From positions 1 to 46,162 of the forward strand of contig JAEZTJ010000056.1 of NCBI GenBank assembly GCA_023421505.1: 46,162 bases of DNA, given 5' to 3'. Made by a program: the position numbers and the translations under genes. Within the stretch, counting starts at the first letter, position 1, and the number at the start of each line of letters is the position of its first letter. Of the stretch, positions 1-8,293 are shown one piece after another. The DNA comes from Bacillota bacterium. GTDB lineage: Bacteria; Bacillota; Clostridia; Lachnospirales; Lachnospiraceae. The notes beneath the pieces are model-generated. The model searched no databases and was not told the DNA's origin. It worked only from the letters and a program-made list of their open reading frames with translations.

Positions 1-13
1 TGTAAATAATAGA

Positions 14-156
14 TAATTGCGAAACTCATTAATTGTAAGTATTGTATACACAGCATATACTATTCCGGAGCGGAAGTTAAGCTCATAGGAGCGTTGGAGC
101 GAAGGAATAGTATATGCTGTGTATACAATTAGAAAAACTATATCGTTTCGCAATTA
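14..156. repeat. Long palindromic intergenic repeat, fullest copy
   Basis: A perfect 26-bp inverted repeat (41-66 with 104-129) is nested inside an outer 12-bp pair, TAATTGCGAAAC at 14-25 and GTTTCGCAATTA at 145-156. The central 37 bases are GC-richer and include GGAGCGTTGGAGCGAAGG. It has no coding capacity. Related copies lie at 28615-28651, 33761-33838 and 43204-43272. The structure suits a non-autonomous mobile element (MITE-like) or an intergenic hairpin repeat. No target-site duplication is obvious. Confidence 0.8.
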
Positions 157-244
157 CCTAATGTAAATAAGCGTAAAGGGTTTTTATGTTCTTAAACGAA
201 GTGAGCCCCCTATATTCGAGATTATCGCCTTTTCAATGGAGTTC

Positions 245-311
245 TTGTCAAAAAGTTTTTAGTTAGTACATATTTATTTTGACAAAGATTTTATATTCTC
301 CTGCCTATAAT
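245..311 (+). promoter_or_regulatory. spoIIE promoter with Spo0A-box-like sites
   Basis: TTGACA at 279-284 and TATAAT at 306-311 are both perfect sigma-A hexamers separated by 21 bp, too long for unaided sigma-A. TTGTCAAAA at 245-253 resembles the Spo0A box, and the -35 region (TTGACAAA, 279-286) is a similar box in reverse. From family knowledge, Bacillus spoIIE and spoIIG promoters are Spo0A-activated sigma-A promoters with about 21-22 bp spacers. The architecture therefore suggests direct Spo0A~P activation. Confidence 0.7.
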
Positions 312-359
312 AACAACACAGTCTTGAACCAACGTGAGAGAATCAGGAGGAATAACAAA

Positions 360-2648
360 ATGAAAACTATAAACAAAAGAGCGCTGTTCATTCATATTAT
401 AGGCTTTAACATCGCAAGAGTATCCTTTTATGGGATGAATCCTTTGCTAATTGGGTACTTCACAGCATCCTGCAATGGTAATGCAGGAAAAGCCATGGCT
501 CTCATTACAGCTTTTCTTGGCGCAGCTTCTGTTATGGAGCCGTTACAACTGATGAAATATACCCTAGCCATGATCGGAGCACTTGTATTTATGGAAGCAC
601 CCTTTATCAGAAAGTGGAGTATACAAAAGCAAGTATTTTATGTTTTACCCACGTTTTTTTTATTCGTCATTACCATACTGCAGCTATATCCGGCTGCCTT
701 TACACGAAAAGCTATTTTTTTAGCAGTGCTCGAGTCTGTAATAGCTATTATTTCATCCATTGTTTTTAAGAATGGAGTTGATTATATCCTTCAGAAGGCG
801 AAGGGCTTTAAAATGAATAATGAGCAAATGGTTAGTATCGCAGTCATTGTGGCGGTAATCATATATGCGATACCTGACTTTAAAAATGCTTATGTTGCAC
901 CGATAGAAACAACAGTGCTTTTTGTTATATTGTTCTTTACCTATAAATATGGAGTGGGTCAGGGTACGATAACCGGTGCGGTATGCGGCTTTGTGCTAAG
1001 CCTGCGGGGACAACCTGTATCGGATGTAGCCATGTATACTATGATGGGCATTATCCCAGCTGTATTCAGAGAGATGGGGAGGTTCCCCACAGCATCTATT
1101 TATATCATTACTGCTTCTCTTATGGGGCTTGTGAATGAGACTATGGAGCTTACCATTCAGGAAATCGGAGCTTTGGTTTCAGCAGTTATTATATTCCTGC
1201 TGCTTCCAGGTAGTCTGATTTACCGGGTTGATGCAGCAGGAGGTACTGGCCGTCAGGAGCTTCTGGCCTCTTCGAATTTAAGGAAGATTGCGAAGACCCG
1301 GATGAGGATATTTTCTGATTCATTTCTAAAGTTATCCAAAACCCTTGATATTATCACGGAAAAGCAGACGAAGTTAAAGCAAAACGAAATCAATAGTATT
1401 TTTGAAGACATATCAGAAAAGTTATGTAAGAATTGCATTAACTGTAATATTTGCTGGGAAAATAAGTTTAAACAGACATATCAGGCAGCCTGTACTCTTT
1501 TTGAGGCCGCGGAGAAGAAGGGGGTTATCGCCAGAGAGGATATACCGGAGGAGTTTCTTACAGACTGTATTTGTGCGGACGAATTTATCAAAGAGACGAA
1601 TCGCGGCTTTGAGATAGTAAAGTTAAATCAGATTTGGCATAACCGGATTTCAGAGAGCAGAGAGGTGATTGCCGAGCAACTAAAGGAAGTATCAACGGTA
1701 ATTCAGGATATAACAGGAGACATCTATGGAGCAGTGGAAGCGGCACGCTCTGAAGAGGAAAAGGTGATAAAAAGACTCCGCTCCGAGCATATACACACGA
1801 AGGAAATTACGATATTTGAACGCGGCGATAAGCGTAAGGAAGTGTATCTCATTGCTGCAGCAAAGGGAGGAAGATGTATCACGGCAAAGGAGGCAGCAGC
1901 TGCAATATCTGAAATTTTGGGCGTTAAGATGGCAGTATCGGAGGCTTCCAAAGCGGTCTTGGCGAAGGAATATGAGGAATTTATATTTATAGAGGATACA
2001 AAGTTTAAGCTATTAACCGGTGTGTCAAGAGCCATGAAGGAGACAGTCTCCGGAGATAATTTTTCTGTTTTAAAAATGGAAACGGGAGAGTATATGCTCG
2101 CCTTATCCGATGGTATGGGAACCGGTAAAGAAGCAGGTGATGAAAGTGAGTTTGTAATGTCCTTGCTGGAGCAGATGATAGAATCCGGGTTTAAAGCAGA
2201 GACTGCTATTAAACTAATCAATTCCAGTCTCGTTCTGAAGTCGGACCGGCAGACCTTCTCAACAATTGATTTGAGTATCATTAATTTATTTAGCGGAATG
2301 TGTGAATTTATTAAAATAGGAGCTGCGGCTGCTTTTATTAAAAGGGAGAGTTGGGTTGAGACCATTACCTCTACTACCCTGCCGATTGGAATGTTTGGCA
2401 GCGTTGATTATGATACGGTAACAAAGAAGCTATATGAAGGGGATATCATTATCATGGTTACAGACGGTGTCTTAGACAGTCTGAAGGAAGAGAATAAGGA
2501 GGCGGCTATGGAACAGTTGATTATGGAGATAAAAAGTAAAAACCCGCAGGAAATTGCAAATAGAATTCTTGATCGGACCTTGCAGCAAAGTAATTTTACT
2601 CCAAAGGATGATATGACTGTTATTACTGCGGGAATTTGGCTGAAATAA
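360..2648 (+). CDS. spoIIE: Stage II sporulation protein E (PP2C-type phosphatase)
   Basis: Membrane serine phosphatase that dephosphorylates SpoIIAA, freeing sigma-F in the forespore; it also acts with FtsZ at the polar septum. The 762-residue protein has a hydrophobic N-terminal third with about ten membrane segments, a central linker and a C-terminal PP2C domain. Visible PP2C motifs are SDGMGTGKEAGDE near residue 583, a DLSIINL strand, VTDGVLDS near 702 and DDMTVITAGIW at the end. The start is ATG 360, preceded by AGGAGG at 345-350; a TTG at 279 in the same frame lies inside the -35 box and is rejected. Length and position beside tilS-hpt-ftsH are typical of Bacilli and Clostridia. It shows that the organism is a spore former. 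Confidence 0.96.
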   Translation: MKTINKRALFIHIIGFNIARVSFYGMNPLLIGYFTASCNGNAGKAMALITAFLGAASVMEPLQLMKYTLAMIGALVFMEAPFIRKWSIQKQVFYVLPTFFLFVITILQLYPAAFTRKAIFLAVLESVIAIISSIVFKNGVDYILQKAKGFKMNNEQMVSIAVIVAVIIYAIPDFKNAYVAPIETTVLFVILFFTYKYGVGQGTITGAVCGFVLSLRGQPVSDVAMYTMMGIIPAVFREMGRFPTASIYIITASLMGLVNETMELTIQEIGALVSAVIIFLLLPGSLIYRVDAAGGTGRQELLASSNLRKIAKTRMRIFSDSFLKLSKTLDIITEKQTKLKQNEINSIFEDISEKLCKNCINCNICWENKFKQTYQAACTLFEAAEKKGVIAREDIPEEFLTDCICADEFIKETNRGFEIVKLNQIWHNRISESREVIAEQLKEVSTVIQDITGDIYGAVEAARSEEEKVIKRLRSEHIHTKEITIFERGDKRKEVYLIAAAKGGRCITAKEAAAAISEILGVKMAVSEASKAVLAKEYEEFIFIEDTKFKLLTGVSRAMKETVSGDNFSVLKMETGEYMLALSDGMGTGKEAGDESEFVMSLLEQMIESGFKAETAIKLINSSLVLKSDRQTFSTIDLSIINLFSGMCEFIKIGAAAAFIKRESWVETITSTTLPIGMFGSVDYDTVTKKLYEGDIIIMVTDGVLDSLKEENKEAAMEQLIMEIKSKNPQEIANRILDRTLQQSNFTPKDDMTVITAGIWLK

Positions 2649-2824
2649 AGGTAAGGCTATAAATTAATATAACCGTATGGGTATCATTTTTAAATACTGA
2701 GAGCCTATCTATATACATGGATAAAATACAATTGAAATATCATATTAAAAGGGTTAGAATATTAATTGATTTCAGGATGTTTCGGAAAAAATTATAATTA
2801 TAAGGAATAAAAGATAGGATTAAG

Positions 2825-4270
2825 ATGTTAAGTAAAGCATTGGATTACATTAAAATGAATAAGATGATAGAAAAGGGAGATAGGATTGTTGCAGGAGTTT
2901 CGGGCGGTGCTGATTCTGTCTGCCTTTTGTATGTACTGAAGGAATTCTTAGGAGAGGATCTAGCTAAGCTGACAGTCGTACATGTCAATCACAGAATAAG
3001 GGGTAATGAGGCAGACAGGGATGAACAATTTGTAAAAGCGCTATGTAACCGCTTGGGGATTGATTATTTAAGCTACTCTTATGATGTTAAGAAGCTTGCG
3101 ACGGAACAAGGCTTATCAGAGGAGGAGGCTGGCAGAAAGGTACGCTATGAAGCTTTTATAGAAACTTGTAGGTTAAAAAAGTTTAATAAAATTGCAATTG
3201 CGCATAATAAAAATGATAATGCAGAAACTGTTCTTTTTAATCTGTTCAGAGGTTCAGGCTTGAAGGGACTTTCAGGGATTGATGCAAAACGTATCCTAAA
3301 GGAGGATTTTGGAGAGCTTACCATTATCAGACCTCTCTTAGGTATAGAGCGTAGTGAGATAGAGGCGTATTTATGTCAGGTAGAAATCCCCTTCATAACG
3401 GATTCCTCCAATCTAACTGAGGACTACAGTAGAAATAAAATTCGTAATCGTATTTTAAAGTATGCCGTAGATGAAATTAATTTAGGAGCAATTGAGAATA
3501 TCAATGAGGCTGCATCCTTACTTAGAGAAGCATTTATGTATATGGATGAAAATATAAAAAGAAGCTACCAGAGGCTTGTAAGGCAGGATAACGAGATTTA
3601 TCGGTTATCGGTTCAGGCACTTCTTGAAGAACCAGTAGTGATTAGGAAGGGCATATTGATGATGCTATTGGAGAGTCTTGCAGGGAGGAAAAAGGATCTT
3701 GAGGCAAAGCATGTAGAGGCTATTTCCTCTTTGCTTGATAAGCAGGTAGGCAGACAGGTGCATCTACCCTATAGAATGATAGCGGAGCGGGAATATGAAG
3801 ATATTATACTTTATCATGATAATGAAAAAATAGATATAGCATCAAAAGAAGCATTTTCGCCTGTAAAATTGGAGATACCTGGCAGAGTAGATATACCCTG
3901 GCTTCAAAAATCTTTGGTAACAGAAATTATTGAATATAAAAATAATATACCTATTCCGAAAAGTAGTTGTGAAAAGTGGTTTGATTATGATAAAATAGAG
4001 AATGCTGTTGAAATAAGAACCAGAAAAGAAGGGGATTATATTCAAATCAACTGCTTTGGCGGTAATAAAAAACTAAAGGATTATTTTATTGATCGTAAAG
4101 TTCCTCATAAATTAAGAGACAGTAAGCTTCTGATTACGGATGGAAAGCATGTTATGTGGATACTGGGTGACGGGGAACGGATGAGTGAAAGATATAAAGT
4201 AGAGGAAGCTACTAAGAAGGTACTTTCGATGAAAATGATTGATTTGGAGGAAATTAATAATGACAGGTAA
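2825..4270 (+). CDS. tilS: tRNA(Ile)-lysidine synthase
   Basis: Modifies C34 of the CAU-anticodon isoleucine tRNA to lysidine, using ATP and lysine, which switches its decoding from AUG to AUA. The N-terminal N-type ATP pyrophosphatase domain carries the PP-loop SGGADS at residues 26-31, followed by a conserved HVNHRIRG segment. The substrate-binding and C-terminal TilS domains extend to residue 481, the normal length for the long form. The last 11 bases overlap the hpt start, so the two are probably translationally coupled. The 176-bp gap to spoIIE shows no clear terminator. The gene is markedly AT-rich (35% GC in one 60-base line sampled by eye). Confidence 0.96.
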   Translation: MLSKALDYIKMNKMIEKGDRIVAGVSGGADSVCLLYVLKEFLGEDLAKLTVVHVNHRIRGNEADRDEQFVKALCNRLGIDYLSYSYDVKKLATEQGLSEEEAGRKVRYEAFIETCRLKKFNKIAIAHNKNDNAETVLFNLFRGSGLKGLSGIDAKRILKEDFGELTIIRPLLGIERSEIEAYLCQVEIPFITDSSNLTEDYSRNKIRNRILKYAVDEINLGAIENINEAASLLREAFMYMDENIKRSYQRLVRQDNEIYRLSVQALLEEPVVIRKGILMMLLESLAGRKKDLEAKHVEAISSLLDKQVGRQVHLPYRMIAEREYEDIILYHDNEKIDIASKEAFSPVKLEIPGRVDIPWLQKSLVTEIIEYKNNIPIPKSSCEKWFDYDKIENAVEIRTRKEGDYIQINCFGGNKKLKDYFIDRKVPHKLRDSKLLITDGKHVMWILGDGERMSERYKVEEATKKVLSMKMIDLEEINNDR

Positions 4271-4778
4271 AGTTAGAGTCATGATATCAGAGGATCAGGT
4301 TAACCTTAGAATCAAGGAGATGGCCGAACAGATCAGCAGCGAGTATGAAGGTAAAAGTGTTCATCTTGTGTGTATATTAAAGGGAAGTATTTTTTTCACC
4401 TGTGAACTTGCCAAAAGACTTACAATACCGGTTACTCTTGATTTTATGTCTGTGTCCAGTTATGGAAGTGAAACAGTTAGCTCAGGCAGAGTCCGGATAC
4501 TAAAGGATTTGGATGAATCAATACAGAGCAAGAATGTTCTCCTCGTAGAGGATATCATAGACTCTGGAAGAACCTTGGCATATCTAAAGGAGCTTCTTGG
4601 GACCAGAGCACCAGAAAGCTTAGAGATCTGCACCTTACTTGATAAGCCTGACCGCAGAGTAACAAATGTAGATGTAAAGTATGTAGGCTTTGTAATCCCG
4701 GATGAATTTGTTGTTGGTTATGGGCTTGACTATGACCAATATTACAGAAACCTTCCTTATGTCGGAGTTGTGGAATAG
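4260..4778 (+). CDS. hpt: Hypoxanthine phosphoribosyltransferase
   Basis: Purine salvage enzyme that converts hypoxanthine or guanine plus PRPP to IMP or GMP in the cytoplasm. At 172 residues it is of standard length. The PRPP loop EDIIDSGRT is at residues 97-105, with the LKGS loop near 40-43 and the C-terminal DEFVVGYGLDY segment typical of bacterial Hpt. I chose ATG 4260 because GGAGG lies at 4246-4250. An upstream in-frame start at 4239 lies further inside tilS and has no ribosome site. The tilS-hpt-ftsH order is widely conserved in Firmicutes. Confidence 0.96.
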   Translation: MTGKVRVMISEDQVNLRIKEMAEQISSEYEGKSVHLVCILKGSIFFTCELAKRLTIPVTLDFMSVSSYGSETVSSGRVRILKDLDESIQSKNVLLVEDIIDSGRTLAYLKELLGTRAPESLEICTLLDKPDRRVTNVDVKYVGFVIPDEFVVGYGLDYDQYYRNLPYVGVVE

Positions 4779-4872
4779 GAAGGCTGGTTTTCATATATAG
4801 TACAATACAAACAGAGGAAGGTGTATTATCTAATACAATTGAGTGATTAAATGATTTTAAGGAGGTTATTCA

Positions 4873-6705
4873 GTGAGAAAACAGATGAGAGGATATGGTT
4901 GGTATATCATCATACTGCTGATCGTAATTGTAGCTTATTATTTATCCAGCAGCATTGATTTTAAGGGTTCGGATGATTATAACTATGCCAAGTTTATTAA
5001 GGATATAGAACAGAAACATATTAGTGCCATTGATGTATATCCAAACGTTGAGGTATATACCGGAGAGGTTACTGTTACTACGACAGAGGATAAAGAAAAA
5101 AGCTTCTTTGTACCGGATGTAAAGGAAATTGAAAGAATAGCAAAGGAAGCAGGGATAGAGGAATATTATTTCCATGATATTGATAAGCCAAACTGGTTTT
5201 TAACCTCTGTCCTGCCGTATATTCTGGTGTTTATCATTATTATCGTATTGTTTTCCTTCCTATCTAATCAGGCATCGGTTGGCGGTGGTAACAGTAAGGT
5301 AATGAATTTCGGTAAGAGCCGGGCCAAGATGACGACGGATGAGAATAAGAATACGACCTTTAAGAATGTGGCAGGTTTAGATGAGGAAAAGGATGAGCTG
5401 AAGGAAATTGTTGATTTCTTGAAGTCTCCAAAAAAATATATACAAGTCGGGGCAAGAATTCCTAAGGGAGTGCTCCTTGTGGGACCTCCGGGAACTGGTA
5501 AGACATTACTGGGTAAGGCGGTAGCAGGGGAGGCTGGCGTACCGTTTTTCTCAATCTCCGGTTCGGATTTCGTAGAAATGTTTGTTGGTGTCGGTGCATC
5601 GAGAGTCAGGGATTTGTTTGAAGAAGCAAAGAAGAATTCACCCTGTATCGTATTTATAGATGAGATAGATGCGGTTGCTAGACGAAGAGGTACTGGAATG
5701 GGCGGCGGCCATGATGAAAGAGAGCAAACCTTAAACCAGCTCTTAGTCGAGATGGATGGTTTTGGCGTAAATGAAGGTATCATCGTTATGGCTGCAACGA
5801 ACCGCGTGGATATCCTTGATCCTGCAATTCTTAGGCCCGGTCGTTTTGACCGGAAGGTTACGGTTGGGCGTCCGGATGTTAAGGGCCGGGAAGAGATACT
5901 TTTAGTACATGCGAAGGGAAAACCGCTAGGCGATGATGTGGACTTAAAGCAGATTGCACAGACGACTGCAGGCTTTACCGGTGCGGATTTAGAGAACTTA
6001 TTGAATGAAGCTGCGATTGGTGCGGCAAGAGATAACCGTAGTTTTATTAATTTTGAGGATATTAAGAAGGCCTTTATTAAGGTTGGTATCGGTACTGAGA
6101 AGAAGAGTAAGGTAATTACCGACAAGGAAAAAAGAATTACAGCTTATCATGAAACAGGTCATGCAATATTGTTCCATAAACTGCCTGATGTAGGCCCGGT
6201 TTATACTATTTCAATCATTCCAACCGGTAATGGAGCTGCAGGCTTTACCATGCCGCTTCCGGAAAAAGATGAGATGTTTCAGACTAAGGGCAGAATGAGG
6301 CAGGAGATTATAGTAGATCTCGCAGGCAGAGCTGCCGAAGAAATAATATTTGATGATATTACAACTGGTGCGTCTCAGGATATCAAGGTTGCCACCAAGA
6401 CTGCCAGGGCTATGATTACCCGTTATGGTTTTTCTGAAGCGATTGGTATGGTTAATTATGACAACGATGATGATGAGGTATTTATCGGAAGGGATTTGGC
6501 ACATACAAGAAGCTATAGTGAGAGCGTCGCAAACCGTATTGATGATGAGGTTAGAGCAATTATTGATGAGTGCTATAAGGAAGCGAAAAGAATACTGCTT
6601 GAGAATAGAACTGTAATGGATGCTTGTGCGAATCTTCTAATAGAAAAAGAAAGAATTACAAGAGAGGAATTTGAGGCTTTATTCGGTAATGAAATAGTAG
6701 GCTAA
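4873..6705 (+). CDS. ftsH: ATP-dependent zinc metalloprotease FtsH
   Basis: Membrane-anchored AAA+ protease for quality control of membrane and regulatory proteins; it is also linked to sporulation in Bacilli. The 610-residue protein has two N-terminal membrane segments (about 10-27 and 112-131) around an extracytoplasmic domain. The Walker A GPPGTGKT is at 204-211, followed by Walker B FIDEIDAV and the second region of homology RPGRFDRKV. The zinc site is HETGH at 426-430, where HEAGH is more usual. Translation starts at GTG 4873 behind AAGGAGG at 4859-4865. Confidence 0.97.
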   Translation: MRKQMRGYGWYIIILLIVIVAYYLSSSIDFKGSDDYNYAKFIKDIEQKHISAIDVYPNVEVYTGEVTVTTTEDKEKSFFVPDVKEIERIAKEAGIEEYYFHDIDKPNWFLTSVLPYILVFIIIIVLFSFLSNQASVGGGNSKVMNFGKSRAKMTTDENKNTTFKNVAGLDEEKDELKEIVDFLKSPKKYIQVGARIPKGVLLVGPPGTGKTLLGKAVAGEAGVPFFSISGSDFVEMFVGVGASRVRDLFEEAKKNSPCIVFIDEIDAVARRRGTGMGGGHDEREQTLNQLLVEMDGFGVNEGIIVMAATNRVDILDPAILRPGRFDRKVTVGRPDVKGREEILLVHAKGKPLGDDVDLKQIAQTTAGFTGADLENLLNEAAIGAARDNRSFINFEDIKKAFIKVGIGTEKKSKVITDKEKRITAYHETGHAILFHKLPDVGPVYTISIIPTGNGAAGFTMPLPEKDEMFQTKGRMRQEIIVDLAGRAAEEIIFDDITTGASQDIKVATKTARAMITRYGFSEAIGMVNYDNDDDEVFIGRDLAHTRSYSESVANRIDDEVRAIIDECYKEAKRILLENRTVMDACANLLIEKERITREEFEALFGNEIVG

Positions 6706-7104
6706 AGTAAAGGGTGGGTGTACCATTAGGGATAGAATGAAGTTGGTTGTAATATTTAAGAAAATTTAAGTATTAAAATAGTATTGTGCATTTTGACGGA
6801 ATTAAAGTGAAAAATTTGTAAAGTTTGTGCACACTTATTTTAAGCACCGTGATATACTATGCATGTAAACCCCAATACATTATATAGTTTTTGCTACACC
6901 CCCATAAGTAACAAAAATACCTTCTCCGAAAAAGGACAGTCCCATAACTGTCCTTTTTTACGTGCGCATGTATCCAGCGAAGCTGGACCACGACGGGACG
7001 CAATCTAATGGCTAATTACATAAAAACCAAATATAAAATGATAAAACAGTATGGTATGAAAGAATGGAAGGTTACCTTACAGCTCTGCCTGAAAGACATC
7101 TTAC
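6706..7104. other. Non-coding region between ftsH and the catabolic island
   Basis: No convincing gene was seen. Contents in order are AT-rich sequence; a possible -10 element TATACT at 6853-6858 with no convincing -35 at normal spacing; a strong intrinsic terminator at 6928-6960; and a short GC-rich stretch with the small hairpin CCAGCGAAGCTGG at 6974-6986. The lacI promoter follows. A short untranslated transcript between about 6860 and 6960 is possible but unproven. Confidence 0.4.
6928..6960 (+). terminator. Intrinsic terminator downstream of ftsH
   Basis: The stem AAAAAGGACAGT pairs with ACTGTCCTTTTTT around a CCCATA loop and runs straight into a U-tract. It separates the ftsH block from the catabolic island. 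The A-tract on the left means it could also work in the opposite direction. Confidence 0.85.
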
Positions 7105-7133
7105 TTGACAGGTACTGCATAATAGATTATAAT
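7105..7133 (+). promoter_or_regulatory. Consensus sigma-A promoter of the regulator operon
   Basis: TTGACA (7105-7110) and TATAAT (7128-7133) are both perfect hexamers with a 17-bp spacer. The promoter should be strong in the absence of repression, and the operator palindrome at 7135-7150 immediately follows the -10. Confidence 0.9.
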
Positions 7134-7134
7134 A

Positions 7135-7150
7135 TGGAAAACGTTTTCCA
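7135..7150. promoter_or_regulatory. LacI-family operator palindrome
   Basis: TGGAAAACGTTTTCCA is a perfect 16-bp palindrome centred on CG, the hallmark of LacI/GalR-family operators. It covers the expected transcription start of the regulator operon, so the LacI-type protein encoded 50 bp downstream probably represses its own gene here. CcpA is an alternative binder, but the spacing around the central CG does not fit the usual cre consensus. Confidence 0.82.
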
Positions 7151-7199
7151 TGAATTTGTATTATCTTCTATAAATACAATATATTGATCAGGGGGATAT

Positions 7200-8261
7200 A
7201 TGGCCACAATACATGATATTTCCAAAGCCACCGGATATTCAATATCTACCGTTTCAAAAGTAATTAATAATTATAAGGGAATTAGCCCGGCCACCAGAAA
7301 GGTTATTGAAGCTACAATTAAGGATATGGATTTTATACCGAATACCACGGCAAAATCACTGGTGATGAAGAAATCCTGGACAATTGCGGTGATTCTGGAG
7401 GATGAGAAGGGCACGGGCATCATGCATCCTCATTACAGTGCAATCCTGCAGAGTTTTCAAAAAACCGCAGGGCAAAATGGATATGACACAATATTCCTAA
7501 ACAGGAATATTGGAGGGCATGAAATTTCTTATCTGGAGCATTGCAGGTATAGAAATGTGGACGGAATTTTGCTGGCTCTCAGTCTACCCTTTGATAAAAA
7601 AATAAATGTTATATTGGATGGAAATATACAGATGATTTCTGTAGAGTCAGGTTTTCCGGGGGTACAGGCGGTAGTTTCTGATAATGAGATGGGTACCAAG
7701 CAGGCTATGGAGCATTTATATCAGCTGGGACATAGAAAGATAGCACACATAGGCGGTCCGCAGATGAAGGCTGGAGCAGGTATGGAGAGGTATAGAACAT
7801 ATCTAAGTTTTCTTGAGGAGAAGCAGCTTCAGCAAAAGCCGGAGTATTATGTGGAAGCAGCCAAATTTAATGAAGAAGCAGGAATGCTTGCGGCCAGAAA
7901 ACTTTTGCAGCAATGTGAGAAGGATATGCCGACAGCTGTTTTTGCAGCCTGTGATTATTATGCTCTGGCCTTGATTGAGGTGCTGGCAGAGAAAGGATAC
8001 AGGGTACCGGATGATTTGTCTGTAATAGGTTTTGATGATATTAATATAAGCGGGTATTATAACGGAGGGATTACAACCATCCAGCAGAATAGAGCATATA
8101 TAGGAATGCTTGCGGCACAGCTGCTTGTGGAAAAAATGCAAGGGTTATCAGATGACGTAAGCTATAATGAAGTGATAAAAATACCCACCAGCTTGATAAT
8201 CAGAAAATCAACAATGGCGGAGGCTTCATTACGAATCGGCGGCTCAATAAGTGACTCATAG
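7200..8261 (+). CDS. LacI/GalR-family transcriptional regulator
   Basis: DNA-binding sugar-responsive regulator, probably repressing this locus until an inducing sugar binds. The 353-residue protein begins with a classic LacI helix-turn-helix and hinge (ATIHDISKATGYSISTVSKV, residues 2-21), followed by a periplasmic-binding-protein-like effector domain with the conserved HLYQLGHRKIAHIGG and VIGFDDINISGYY stretches. ATG 7200 sits just after a GGGGG ribosome site at 7191-7195. A consensus promoter and a perfect operator lie immediately upstream, implying autoregulation. The CdaR-like gene follows 32 bp downstream in the same transcript. The effector is unknown. Confidence 0.93.
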   Translation: MATIHDISKATGYSISTVSKVINNYKGISPATRKVIEATIKDMDFIPNTTAKSLVMKKSWTIAVILEDEKGTGIMHPHYSAILQSFQKTAGQNGYDTIFLNRNIGGHEISYLEHCRYRNVDGILLALSLPFDKKINVILDGNIQMISVESGFPGVQAVVSDNEMGTKQAMEHLYQLGHRKIAHIGGPQMKAGAGMERYRTYLSFLEEKQLQQKPEYYVEAAKFNEEAGMLAARKLLQQCEKDMPTAVFAACDYYALALIEVLAEKGYRVPDDLSVIGFDDINISGYYNGGITTIQQNRAYIGMLAAQLLVEKMQGLSDDVSYNEVIKIPTSLIIRKSTMAEASLRIGGSISDS

Positions 8262-8293
8262 GACATTTGGATTAAGCAGAGAGGGACAGGAAT

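Noticed and set aside
279..359. Upstream TTG start for spoIIE
   Set aside because: The TTG is the first part of the TTGACA -35 element, so it cannot be in the transcript.
1724..2365. 213-codon minus-strand frame inside spoIIE
   Set aside because: It is antisense to the PP2C domain, with no ribosome site and no recognisable motif.
5268..6125. 285-codon open frame on the minus strand inside ftsH
   Set aside because: It is antisense to the conserved AAA domain. The Ser/Pro/Thr-rich translation is the usual mirror of a Gly/Glu/Asp-rich ATPase.
7135..7150. CcpA cre site
   Set aside because: The bases around the central CG fit a symmetric 16-bp LacI operator better than the asymmetric cre consensus; not fully excluded.
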